A stretch of 64,000 nt of DNA from Chaetorhynchus papuensis (taxonomy: Eukaryota; Chordata; Aves; Passeriformes; Rhipiduridae). The notes below the pieces were generated by a model. The model ran no database searches. It was not told the DNA's origin and saw nothing but the letters and a program-made list of their open reading frames with translations. Below, piece by piece: positions 1 through 11,600 of the stretch. Location of the stretch: positions 477,630-541,629 of the forward strand of contig VWYX01000366.1 in NCBI GenBank assembly GCA_013396525.1. The letters are read 5' to 3'. Every line of letters begins with the position of its first letter. Positions within the stretch are counted from its first letter, which is position 1. Made by a program: the position numbers and the translations under genes.

Positions 1-38
1 CTTTATTCCCTTTACTCCTGTCTAGTCTCTGTTTTTAG

Positions 39-176
39 GTGGCCTCTCAAGGCATCAGTGGTGGTCAGGGAAGCATGGGCTGGCATTGCCACTGCAGTTC
101 TGCTGGGCTTTATGTTGGGGCTCTTGCGGTTTTATCCCTAATTCCCAGAAAACTTTACAAAATTTGTTTTAACAAG
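39..176 (+). other. Candidate exon with consensus splice signals at both ends
   Basis: A pyrimidine-rich tract ends in TAG at 36-38, and a consensus donor (AAG before GTGAGTGAG) begins at 177. The enclosed 138 nt are a multiple of three and are open throughout in the frame starting at 39 (46 codons). A second frame, starting at 40, is also protein-like. It gives 33 codons and a stop at 139-141, with a hydrophobic segment in the middle (GIATAVLLGFMLGLL) and many G-starting codons. That would suit the last coding exon of a membrane protein, with 3' UTR following. The two readings exclude each other, and I recognise neither product. The segment could also be a non-coding RNA exon or chance. The rest of any gene would lie upstream of the window or far downstream. 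Confidence 0.27.
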
Positions 177-2090
177 GTGAGTGAGCTTTCTAAAGAGCAA
201 ATCAGAGATATCCCTGTTTCCTTGAATCTCAGCACCGTGGGTGTTTGTATGGGGCAGAAGTGCCATAGCTTATGGAAAGAGCTTGGGAATTTGCTTAGCT
301 GGCATAAGAGAAGAAGAAAGTGAATTCTTTGAAAGTCAAGGAGGACTTAAAGGAGTGTTAGAAGAGCTGAGTCTTGTTCCCTTCTGTAATAGCATCATAT
401 TTCCTTGTGAGCTTGGATGACTTCAGAATCTTCTTCACCAAGTCCCAGAACCTATCACCTGAATTTACGTGGATCTTAGCTTACATTTTCTTGAAGCACA
501 TTTCTGTGCCTTGTGGTTGCCAAGAAATACTTGGAAACACTGCTGAAGTGTCTACACAAGAGTTCTTTCCTTTCTTTTAAAGTGAATTAGCAAAAAAAAA
601 AAAAAAAAAAAAAAAGCTTAACCACAGCATAATTACTTTTTACATTTAAAAAAATCTTATGATTTTACAGGGACTGACTCATGATGTTTGAATGCAAGGA
701 GTTGGTAATCCTGCTAGAAGAAGTGTTAAATCCCTTCAAGATCCACCCTGCTCATCAGCTTTATTTCACAAAGAACAGTAGGGCAGGCAATACACTAATA
801 TAACCAAAAAATTAAGCTCATGCAAAGATGTCATTAGATGCTCAAAGTCATGTATCTTCTCCCTGAAAGAATTTTGACTTGAGAGTGATTATGGTAATAG
901 CCACTCATATGTTACCTTCCAAGATCCAGGAAAAAAATATCTTTGAGCATCTCTCTCAAGATGAAACTATACTATTGGAATGTCTTCCATTACCTTGTGC
1001 TGCAACATATTAATTGGAAGAGCTCCAGCATTTCAAATGCGTTGTTCAAATGACACAGCCCATGCCCACTTGGTTTGGATATTGTTTCCCCCTTCCAAAA
1101 ATCTGAAGGAAATGCAGAAATATTTTAAACTAAATATTGGCCCCTGTGTATGTCTTATCACTTGCACTTCTCCCCGTTTCCACCATGCACAAAAAACCAT
1201 CTTTTATCTTTGTTGTTTATGTATGGTCTTGTGGTATTTTCTCTTGCTATTTGTCTAGTTCTACCTTTATGAGGTGTGCTTGTGCCTCTGGGGCAGAATA
1301 GTGGAGGAGGATGTTTAAAATTAGGTGCAAAATTATAAAATGCTGATAAATATTTATGTACTGTGTATTCAAAATCACTCAAAATCAAGAAATTATGTTA
1401 CCAAATCACAAGCCAGCAGTGCTCTTTCATGCTAACAGAGCCCCACTGGAAGAAAATACTCTGGATTTGGATTTTCTGTCAAAACCTAACTTGCTTCTAG
1501 ATCCCACCACCCTTTGGACAGAACATAAAATAACCATTGTAATGATAAGGTAAAATAAATACAGTTGGATGATATTGGGACATTTCCAGCTAAGTCTGTT
1601 TTGCCAATGGGAGGAGTTTATCATGAGACACAGAGAAGCTGGGATGTGTAGGATATTACCTGTGTTTCCTGCTGTGGAAGCTGTATTGTGCTTTAGAGGC
1701 TTGTACAGTGCCCTCAGCTAATAAACTGAAGGTTACTTCTTCTAAATGAGGTCTAGTCAGCATAAACGGGTTAAAAGTGTATAAATCACAAATATATTTC
1801 AACTTATATTAATAAAAGTTTAAACGGTTTAGAAGCTGGGTCACTGGTTAATCAGAAACCCCATGGAAACAGCATCAGCTTTAGTAGAAACTATGAGATC
1901 ATAGACAAGGTCTTTAAAAACAACACCAACTGGTTCTGTGAATTTCTTGACTGCTGCACTTAATATTTTTAATCTGAAATTACCAATAAAAGTATCTGTT
2001 GCCCTGGCAGATATTGGGCACAGGCTCATGAAATGGTGGGTAAAGGAAATGTTCGATCTGCTGCAAAGGCAAAGCTGTGCCCTATTTTTT
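142..2090. other. Non-coding stretch; possible 3' UTR of the segment at 39-141
   Basis: No gene is recognisable. It contains a pure run of 24 A at 592-615. AATAAA hexamers occur at 1554-1559, 1720-1725 and 1811-1816 on the plus strand. They could serve as polyadenylation signals if the reading frame that stops at 141 is real, but this hexamer is common in AT-rich DNA. The short open frames on both strands look like chance. Confidence 0.5.
592..615. repeat. Poly(A) run, 24 bp
   Basis: Uninterrupted A tract preceded by GAATTAGC and followed by GCTTAACC. It may be the tail of an old retroposed sequence, but no recognisable body lies upstream. It is equally likely to be a simple mononucleotide repeat and is probably length-variable between individuals. 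Confidence 0.9.
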
Positions 2091-2185
2091 CATAGGTATT
2101 TAAGGCCAAGAGGGACCATTACAGCCATGTAGTTTGACCTTCTACATAACATAGACCAGAGAATTTAACTCAGTGATTGCTACCC
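2091..2185 (-). mobile_element. Ancient CR1-like LINE 3' fragment (minus orientation)
   Basis: The words AAGGCCAAGAGGGACCATTA, followed by a TAGTTTGACCT phrase and ACATAGACCAGAGAAT, parallel the reverse complement of old CR1 3' ends that are abundant in turtles and crocodilians (AAGGCCAGAAGGGACCATT, then CTAGTCTGACCTCCTG). By analogy with younger CR1 copies, the 3' end is at the lower coordinate. The copy is short and heavily diverged, consistent with an insertion older than birds. Assignment is from memory of the consensus, not from a search. Confidence 0.6.
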
Positions 2186-3836
2186 TCCAGCTATATTTCA
2201 AAAGTGGAAAGAGATTTATTCCTTTCTTTTTTTTTCTTTTGATTCCTCAGTGTGCTCAACTGCCTGAATCTGACTCTTTTTCGAATTAAGAGACTGTAAT
2301 TTTAATTTATGGGGTTTTTTTCACAATATGTGCATAAATACATTCACATATATATATAAAAAATACATAGGTGTGTGTGCAGACACACATTTAAAATGTT
2401 TTGCATTTGTAATAATAGTTGGCACCAGCATGGAGATGACCTCAGATTTAAAAGGGTACATAGACTCATAGGAAAATTGGGAAAGAATGGCAGAAGGTAG
2501 CATGACCTTCACGTGCAACTCATCATGGGCCTCTCTGGTGAAGTGTTTATCCTTGATGTCAAGTCAGCACAGGGAGGGATTAGAGGCCTGCAGAGAGAAA
2601 CAACTTGCCTCACCCTGAAGAAATTGCCAAAAATGTAATGCAGGACAGAGACTTCTCAGCTGGGGCTCATTTTAAAAAGGCAGAAACAGGCCAGGCGCTC
2701 AGCTGTTCACAGGGATGTTGAAAAGCCCTTCCCTGTGCCCACTGTGGGAAAAGGCTGGGTAGGAACACGCATGCTGAGGAGCAAGTGTGGAGCCTGCTTT
2801 GCTACCCACTGCATCTGGGCTGGATTGGAGCTGCGAGGCTTTTATCTTTCACTTCAAAAAGTTTTTAGTGAAAGCTCCAGTGAGATTATGTTACTTTACC
2901 TTATGTGGGCTAAAAATAATTTTTTGAAAGAGCCTGAAATCACGCACTCTAAGGAGTGTGGTAAACGTGATGGGATATTGTCAGGCCTTCGGCCATTTTG
3001 TGTTTACTGCCAGTGAAGACCCTTGGCCACCCTCAGAGAAACAATTTCTGTTAAGTGGTCCATTAAGTGCTGTAGTCTGATTAATGAGGCAGACTTATTT
3101 ATTGTCACTGGAACTTGACCTGGAAGCTTATTTTAAAAGAAAACTGCGAGGGAAAGTTATCACACTTTGGATAGGTACATACTAAAGAAATAAGGCCACA
3201 AAAAAATGAATTTTTATTACTATAGCTACCCTCTCTTTCACAATTCCCATAATAACCATGACCAGTCTAAATGACCTCCCAGTGGGTCTTTTTATTGATA
3301 CTTCCCAGCAGGAGTTTCAGTCTGATAAGTAGGTCAGGATTCGGTTGGTCTGGTTCCCATTTGAATGCATGACAAAACAGGAGGATTTCAGCTTCACTGT
3401 CAAAAAGGTTCTTCACTTTCATGTTCAGGTTATCTAATATCTAGAGGGCAGGTGCAGGGGTAAAAAAAAAAAAAAAAATCACTGTGGGGAGAAGGATATT
3501 AAGAAAAAGAAAGTAGCAAAATTTAATCCTCTTAGTGATAGCATGACTAATGACTCCATAATCTGTACTCGGCCATTTCCTATCTACCACAAAGTTGTCC
3601 TGCTGCAGACAGTTCCTAATGTCCCAAAGTATTTTCTACCCACCTTCAATTTCTGAAGTGATCTCCCACTTATCATCATAGCACTATCTCTTTGGAGTGG
3701 AAGAGAGGGTGTGTTGATGCATTCTGCCCTCCTCCACAAAAATGCAGGAGGTCCAGGGGGCAAAACTGAACTTGCTCTGACAATTCCTGCTTCTCCCTTT
3801 TCTCCACGCGCCTTGTCCTGGGAAGGGAGCGCATGC
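2186..3836. other. Non-coding stretch without recognised genes
   Basis: It holds a GT/AC inverted repeat with 7-bp perfect arms at 2372-2378 and 2383-2389, and a 17-bp poly(A) run at 3462-3478. Open frames here are short, overlap on both strands, and show no recognisable product. Confidence 0.6.
3462..3478. repeat. Poly(A) run, 17 bp
   Basis: Uninterrupted A tract after GGTGCAGGGGT. No retroposon body was recognised next to it. Confidence 0.85.
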
Positions 3837-3876
3837 AAATTTCCCAGTGCCCCTCTGGCACTGGGAAAGGAAATTT
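3837..3876. repeat. Perfect hairpin: 12-bp arms, 5-nt loop
   Basis: TTTCCCAGTGCC at 3840-3851 is followed by the loop CCTCT and then its exact reverse complement GGCACTGGGAAA at 3857-3868. The arms extend outward to AAATTT on each side (3837-3842 and 3871-3876) if a five-base insertion GGAAA on the right is allowed. The stem is about 60% GC, so it would be stable as RNA or as a DNA cruciform. It is too short for a typical microRNA precursor. The centre also has GCC and GGC half-sites. An octamer ATGCAAAT (3833-3840) abuts the left arm. Confidence 0.85.
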
Positions 3877-5410
3877 AATCTAATTTACTAATTCACCCAT
3901 AGGCTTATGATGAATAGAAAATGAAGAGGTGTGTCATCTTGTCCAGTGAAGTTGGGGGTGATGAGCTGAAACCAACAAATATATTACAAAGAAGATATCA
4001 AGCTGGAATAAAACCAAATTCTCATTGGTGAATTATTAGTCCACTGTTCATTATGATGTCTAGTTTCAATCCTAATGAGGTGGAACTTGATGAGATAATT
4101 ACTTTGAACTATAGGATTCTGTTTGCCCACAACAAAAGCTTATAGTATTGTATCATCTCATCAAGCTTTTTCTCAAAAGTTATTAGTTTTCTTTTAAATG
4201 GGATGTTTGTCTCTTCTCATTTAACAAAAATGGCATCTTGACAGCAGATATCTGGTACCTATCAGGATTTATCTAAGGGTAACCACCATCTGCAGACAGT
4301 TCCTACTCACTCTGGTTGAGAAGAATCTCAAAAAAAGGAATGTTGAAAGGATATTTACGGGCAGATCTGGTGCAAAGTTGGTGTCTTGTGTATTGTCTGG
4401 TACAAAAAAAGATGAAGTGAGCTGGTGTTATTGGAACATTTTTTGAGTCAGGTGTTTTACATCATGGACCTATATGATATAATTTGCACAAAGTGGGTTG
4501 CAGCATATGGAGGTTGCAGGTTCAGCTAACTGGCAACACCACTGGTGTGTGGACACCTCAGGTCCCTCTCGCATCCTACCCTTGCTGACCATTTGTTTCA
4601 GCCTAGAATATAGGAGCATTTGTGAAAGTATGGGTGAAAGAGTCCCTGCATTTTATTGCTTTGTCCCATGGTGTTAGGATATGTTTATTTCACTGAGAAG
4701 TTACTCACAGTAAAAGGGGGTTTTAAATCCTTTTTCCCAAAAGAATGTGATGTACTGGTTGAGCCTCATCACTTTGCTCAGGAATCTAGAATTGCTGGAT
4801 TTGCCATGATGAAGGAAGCTGCCTTCAGACTAATAATAACAGAAGGATTTTTCTATGGGTTCCAGCCTCAAGGATGCAGCAATATGTTATAGATAAAGCA
4901 CAGGACAAGCAGTTTGGTACCTGCTTATCTTCTTTTCCATGAGTAGCACAGACTTTGGATGAGTCACTAATTTTTCTCTGACCAAAACTTCTTAGTTAAA
5001 AATCAGATTGATAAAATACAAATCTTGTAGGGAGATCAAAGAGCCAAAGACATTCCTATTTTCAGAGAAACTAAGATTGAAGGAGCTCCAGAAGAGCTGT
5101 GTTTAAAGCAATCAAGTGAGATTCACTGAGGGAATGGGAGGGTGCGTTGAAATGTTGTGGAACTAAGGAAAAATGAGGAAAATAAGAAAATTGGATTAGT
5201 AGTTAGGATGGATACAAAAGGAATTACCAAGTACTAGAATGCAATCTTGTGCACTTTAAAATGTGGGGGAAAAGATGAAGGCACAAGATTTCTTCCACTC
5301 ATTCATATCTCACACCAGTAATGGCATTAGTACAGAACAGTGGCTCTGTGCTTTGAAGTTCTTGATTTTCTACACAGAGGCAGGGAATGGACTAACTCTA
5401 TAATGAGACC
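3877..5410. other. Non-coding stretch without recognised genes
   Basis: AT-rich sequence with no recognised repeat or coding segment. The only open frame of note (4656-4892, plus) has no recognisable product and no convincing splice sites. Confidence 0.6.
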
Positions 5411-5460
5411 ATAGGAACTGCCATTCTGGATCAGACTTTCTATCTTGCCTCCACATCACT
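5411..5460 (-). mobile_element. Possible ancient amniote repeat fragment
   Basis: The phrase ATAGGAACTGCCATTCTGG followed by ATCAGAC matches, from memory, a 3'-terminal phrase of old interspersed repeats frequent in turtles and other reptiles (GGAACTGCCATACTGGATCAGACC). The match covers only about 30 bases and decays rapidly downstream, so family and orientation are uncertain. Confidence 0.4.
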
Positions 5461-8401
5461 TCCACTTTTTAGCCAAAATCTAATGTAATATCCATTCTTG
5501 TCAACTTAATGTCAGACATATCTTCAGTTTGGGGTCTCAATGTTGCTGGGTGTGTGGAGCAGAAGGTCAGCTTGGAGCTTTCTCTGTGCCTGGGCACAGC
5601 AATGCAGTACCCCCAGGAACAGGGTGATGGGAGGAGGGAATGCAGAGACAAAAGGGTGCAAGCAAGGTGAGTATGCAGCAATATCTCTCAACAGTATTTT
5701 CCCAGGCTCCAATGACTCACAGTTCATGGACTGTCTGGGCCAAAGCAAGTCTTTGTGTAAACTCTTTTCCAGGAATTTTCTGGATTTTTCTGAGCTGGGT
5801 AAATTTTAACATTCCACGGCGAGGAAAGTGCAGTAACAGTCCCCAACACAGCATGTAAAGAAGCATCCCTTTCTCTTGGCTTTGAACCCCCTGCCTGCCT
5901 TTTCCATCTATGCTGCCCTAGTTCTTTTTTTCTTTTTTTGGAGACATAGAATAACCCTTGTCTCATTCACCTTCTTTGTGGGCCACTTAGGATTTAAAAG
6001 GACTGTGTCATGTCTCTTTAAAAACTTGTAAATTATGGTTACAATACGAATACAGTTAATTTAGTTTAATGGCAGGCTGTGTAAGAAAAAAGCTAGCAGG
6101 AAGTTAAAACAATGATACATCCTTCAACAGACATTTCAGTGTGATTAAGAGACAATACAGGAGCTATTAACTGTCAGGCTGCAATGAAGTTAAACAGCTT
6201 GTTTTGTTTTTACTGGAAAGCAGAAGGACTATAAAGAATTTAAAATGTCTTTCAGATGAGGGCAAAGGAGTTGCTAAGAAGCTATTTCCTCATGTAAAAA
6301 CCTTACTGAAAGGTCTGAGGAGCTTGAAGCTCCTAAACTCTTTTCACAGGGAATAGGTAGGAGAGCTGTGTAGCGACACCATTTATAGCTCTAAAACTCC
6401 TTTTCTTTGAAGTTTGTCCTGTTCCTACAATTCAGACAGACAATACTGTGGTACTTGCTCTTTGTTAGAAGAACGGAGGGAAGAAACAGAAGTAGTGAGC
6501 CCTGTCAGACCCACATGGATAAGCCCTGTTGACATCTTGGGCATTGAAACCCATGCCAGAGCCTAAGCAGAGAAGAGCTTGAAAGTTCCCAGGAGAACTG
6601 GTGAAGAATCAGGTTTTGTCAGTTAAGGAGATGCAATGAGGACACTGTGGAGGGCATGGGTGTTTGGGAAGCCCTCCAGGCATTGTTTTCATTTTTATGT
6701 ATTTTTAATGGTTTCAGGTTTTTGCCTCCAGGATAGATATGGTTTAGGGAACTTGTAGAAGCATGCAGTATCTTTCAGAAACCCCAGCCTACATTTCTTT
6801 AGACTTTAATACTTTTGTTGGCATTGCTTTTTTTTTATTAAATGCTTTTTGGGGGTTTATTTGTCTGAATACTTTGGCACTGGCTGTTTTGAATAAACTT
6901 ATGCTTCCGTAATCCTGACGTTTTATGCATAAATGCTCTTTTCTGTTTTAGCCACAAGTGTTAAAGCACGATGTGCTGACTAGCTGGAGGTTTTTTTCAA
7001 CACTAGTTGTCTCCTAAAGTTGTCTCCTAAATAATCTGAGTGCTGGCTCAGTGCTGAATATGCAGATGTTTAACCACGGGTCCCAAAGGTTGTGTTCCTG
7101 CTTGTAGAAATGTCCTGTATCTATAAAAGCAGGAAATTCAAGCTCCACTTCCAGGGTTTCCTACTGACTTGCTTAGAGTTCTTTTGCTGAGAACACTGAA
7201 ACTACTGAGGTACTTTTAGCCTCCGTGGAACCAGTACATTAATTTCTTACAACTGTGTGGTCCATTGTGCTATTTGGAAACTCAGTAAGATTCATCAATG
7301 AAAGAAATTTGTGAATGACACTTTCAGTTGTAAAGTTGGTGCTTGAAAATTTCTCAGTAGAAAAATACCAATTGTTGTTATTGTTGTCATTTTTTCTAGG
7401 TTGTTCCCCACCAAAGGAATTGAGTCCATGAATTTCCTCACATGCAGCAAAATATTACTGCTGTGGAGAAGTCATCATCATCTGTGGAGCAGTAGATGCC
7501 CAGCTTTTGCTGTACTCTGAAGTGCTTTACCAGTGGTTTTTGTTTCCTCTGCTTTGAGCCTTGTGAAGAAATTACGGAGAGAGTTGTGGAAACACCTACC
7601 TTTGGAAGTTCAGGCCTGGAATTCCCAATTTTAATGTCTCCAGGGCCAAATATACCCACAGCACCCACAGATGGCAGAAGCCACAGATACCTCGTGGGGT
7701 GACTGGCCCAGGGACTCTTCCCTTTGTTGCATGTTCATGACAAGGTGCCCCTTGCCCTTTTCTGTTACACAGCCTCATCCCCTCAAAATTGGATCCCAAC
7801 CAAAGTATTTGCCCCCCATAAATAAGGGGACCATAACCACATACTCCCATCTACCTCTTACACCCCTGAAATCTGTCATGGTAACATCCCTTTGCTAACA
7901 TTTTTATTTGTACAAAAACACACATTAAGCCCATGTTCACTTTGTGTACTTGCAGATGCTTGATAAAAGTCTGTAGCTGTGATACTGCCCTCTCTATACT
8001 GCAACTACTCACATGTAAGATGTCTGCGTGTGAGCATTGCACAACATTTGAATTAGAGATCATGGGGATTATTAGCTCCTGGCAGCAGCTGAGGAAGACA
8101 GGCTCAGGAGCCTTGGCTAAGCACTTGTCACTAAACCTGCACTTCCTTCCTCATCCAGCTTCCTGTTCAGCTCCCAAGAGCATTTCTGATCTGGGCAACA
8201 GGGTATTGACTCAAATGTTTGCCTTTTACTCTTGGTTGACTCTCCGAGTGTTTCCAAGCTGTGGTATGCTGGCTGCTCACGGAGCCCAAGTGTGGTTCAA
8301 AATGCTGCCCAGCTGGGGAAGAGATCAGTGCTCCCTTCCTACTGGTGGTCCCTGCTGCTGCAGGAACTGTCACTGGGAAAAAATGCATGGGTCTGTGGCT
8401 C
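5461..8401. other. Non-coding stretch without recognised genes
   Basis: It contains a strong donor-like AAG before GTGAGTATG at 5667 with an acceptor-like CAG at 5597-5599, enclosing 67 nt that could be a small non-coding exon. It also holds a 13-bp tandem duplication at 7006-7031 and a short GTT/ATT-rich tract near 7371-7388. The 179-codon plus-strand frame at 7933-8472 has no recognisable domain and is treated as chance. Confidence 0.5.
7006..7031. repeat. Tandem duplication of a 13-bp unit, two copies
   Basis: GTTGTCTCCTAAA occurs twice without mismatch and without spacer (7006-7018 and 7019-7031). Such perfect short duplications usually arise by recent replication slippage. Confidence 0.95.
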
Positions 8402-8638
8402 TTAGTCTCTTATGGGCAGAGCCATCTCTAGTAAAGCCTTGCTTTGGCCATTTTCCAACTGGGAGAGGTTAGAAAACAGTCTGGCAGCAGCTTCCACGGG
8501 TCTTTCATGTCTGACAGACTGGACCAGGTGGACTGTTTCACTCAGGAGTTCGTGTGTTTTGCCAGCCAACTTCTTTTCTATGCTTAATGACTTTTGCAGC
8601 ACATTCTGGGCAGCTCCAGTTAATCTCGTACTTTCATC
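8402..8638 (-). other. Coding-like minus-strand segment, unidentified
   Basis: The minus strand is open from just below a TGA at about 8650 down to a TAA at 8402. Read from GAG at about 8638, it encodes roughly 78 residues with a strongly helical, charged composition (LQKSLSIEKKLAGKTHELL, then SETVHLVQSVRHERPVEAAA). About a third of codons start with G, as in real coding DNA. The reading begins just after ATCACAG, a weak acceptor; a better acceptor (TTCATTCTCCAG) lies about 23 nt further upstream but would put a stop in frame. It ends in its own stop codon. No family was recognised. It may be a terminal exon, a decayed pseudogene exon, or chance. Confidence 0.25.
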
Positions 8639-8653
8639 CTCCTGTGATCTCGC

Positions 8654-11600
8654 TCAGTTTCCTGGAGAATGAAGTGTGAAGGTGCAGTTGGCTTTTTCTG
8701 TATTCTAAACCCTCAGGCTGCCAGTGCTGGAAAGGGGCACACATGGTAGTGCTCCAGCTCATGCCTAGTTTTTGAGGTGACTGGAAAGGTACCTGTCCTT
8801 CCAAATATCAGCCCTCCATTAGAGAAATCCTGATAGCACTGGCATTTCAATTCAAATTAGTTGTAAATTATAAGCTCTGATCTGTATACATGAAAACACT
8901 CAGTTACATGCTGAATTTATGCAGGTTTTTTTTGGTTTTTTGCTTTTTTTTTTTTTTAGAAAAGAATGTGGAAAACTATGCAAATATTCCTAGAGAATAA
9001 ACTGGCAATTACTATATTTATGTAAAGAGGATATAGAATACACAGATGGCTGGTTTAGTGCCTACCACTGTACTGACATATGCAGAGAGCTGCTTCATGT
9101 ACATATGTGTAGCAGTAACTGAATATTAAAATTGAACAGCCATGTAGCACTCTCTATGTTTTCCCTCATTTTAAAAAATCTGGTCTGCTTTATTTAGGCT
9201 ATGTATTTCTATACTTTTTGGAACGTCTGCACAATATTTACTGATTTCATAAGTCAAAATATTAACCCAGTTTTCATAAATTGAAGAACACTAACCATTT
9301 CTGTGGGATCATCCTGTTTGCATTTAATAGAAAATTCACGAGTTGAATAATAAGTTCTGAGAGTGAAAAGCATTTTGCAAAAGAAATTCATAAAGATGTC
9401 TGGTTCAAAGAGGATGCATCAGATGCAAAAGTCCTCAACATGCTGGAATAATTGCAAACTCCATTTAATAGAATTTATTAATGGGATTTTCAGATGTTTC
9501 TTAGGATGATCACATGGAGCATTTAATAAACTAAAGGCTATAAACTCTCCATCTAGGGACTGGAAACATTATTTGGACCATTTTTAAAAGTTCTGCCATT
9601 TGTTCAATAGTCTAAAATGGGCTTTATGGGATTTTTGGGTAGGATTTCATTATGCAAATACCCATTTAAGATCTGTATGGACCACAATTAAAAACATAGC
9701 TGGAGAAAACATGTTATTTTTACATGCCCGGTAGACATGCTCCAAAGGGAAGTATCGCTACTTATTCAAATTATTTTAGTTCCAAACTAACTTAAGAAAA
9801 TTTGCACTATGTTTCCTTACTTTCTTTCTCTTGCTTTATTTCCAAGCCTAAGAGTTAAGATCTACCACTGAATCAGAGCAGAGAGAGTGAGACCTGCTTT
9901 TCAATGCATGTCATTGCTGGGACATGTTAGGGCATGTTCTGATGAGACTTTGCTTGCCAGCATCCTCAGCAGGGTTATAACTTCAAATGCACCTCTTTCT
10001 CTAAACTTAAAATGGCAAAATTTCATAACAGGTTTGTAAAGGAGTAAGCTGCCAAGCCTGAAGTGTCAGTAAATGATCTCCTTGAATCCTTAGCTTGGGG
10101 CAAGGGTTAACTCTGCAAATGTTAGCAAATACTTGCCTTCATTCTGCCTTTTGTCCCCAGCTGCTGATGTTTCATTTACCTGGAGTGGGATCTAATGAAA
10201 GGAACACTGTCCCCTTCCACTGCTTTTTATGGAAGCTGAGTGTACAGAGTCTCCTCTGGCACTGACCATAAATGACTTAAAGCAGAAGCATTTTCAGGCA
10301 CATAGGAGGTGCAAATAAAGTCTACAAGAGTCTCTTCAGGACACTAATATATAAAATCTTCACCCCACAGGGTTATCATTCTGGTGTTGAGTTGCAAATA
10401 AAGTGGAAAATCTTCTGTGGTAACAAGACATAATATTGAATCTTTGTGCCCCATTTTTTGTGACTTAAAAGAAATCATTACTAGTATGAAATGGAAAATA
10501 TTTTCTTCTCTTTCATGGCAGTGGTATGAATTTTGTTTTACAGAGATTATGATTGTTGCATTAAGCTTGCTCACGTTCTCATCTAAGAGCACTGGCAGTA
10601 ATATTGCAGATGATGTGTTGTTTTGTGCTCTTTATCTGAAGATCCCAAAACAATATAAGATGAAATTACCCTGTGCTGGAAGCTAATCACATATTTTCTA
10701 TCTCCTCCCCTAATGTTGCCAGATTGTATTAATCATAAATGTCAATGAAGTCTCCAGATGACTTCCTGACTTTAGACAAAAGGCCTTCATCTCAGCCTCT
10801 TAAATTCCAAGGTCAAGGGGAATGTAACATTCAGAATAATTATTAGCATTATTTTACCTTGACATTTCAGCCCTGCTTTCAGTTTAGCATTCCAAACAGG
10901 CAGTTAAGACGAATGTTGTCTTTCAATTCACTGGAGGGAATTGCCCCAATTAAACCTGACTTTAAGGATATCTAAAGCCCTGTATTAATGTGCTGTCCTG
11001 TTTTTTCCAGCAAGAAATACTTCATGAAGGAGAGAAACTTTCATTAAAAACAGTCAAGATTTACTGTCAGATGAACAAGCAAGTTTTGAATTGCACTTTT
11101 TCCCCCAGGCTAGGATAATAATCAGATCTTCTCATTTTCAGAGGAGTAAGTAGTTGTGCTGCCCTAAAGACTGTTTCATCTTTTGTTTCTGCTAAAAGGT
11201 CAAACTTACAATTTTGTCTCATCATAAACTATTAGTGGTACCTTGTCAAAACCTTGTTACTTGTCCAGGACCTTACTCCCACCCTTTGCACATACCTGCA
11301 TTTACTTTATTTTTTAACATTCTGTCAGGTAATAGGGACAGAATACATTTTTTGTGGGGTTTTTTCCCAGCAAGGAAAAATGTTTTCACCAAAGCGTGGA
11401 AGAAAAGAAGACACAAACCACTGCACCACACACAACCGCGCAGCTATTTGACCTTGATTGGGTGGAGAGCTGGCAGTCTGGTTCAGTCAAACAATTTTAC
11501 TTACTCACTTCCTGCAAACTTTTGATGACCCTTGAGATTCTGGAAGTCTGTGTCGATAATGAGGTAAATAACTGTATAAACATTGTTCACTGTAATTTGG

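Noticed and set aside
5600..5666. 67-nt exon with a strong donor GTGAGTATG
   Set aside because: The acceptor is mediocre and the segment has no coding character; mentioned in the region note but not supported as a separate feature.
7933..8472. 179-codon open frame on the plus strand
   Set aside because: Composition rich in Cys, Trp and Ser without domain, splice signals or conserved motif that I recognise; overlapping open frames on the other strand. Length is within what chance gives in 64 kb when alternative starts are allowed.
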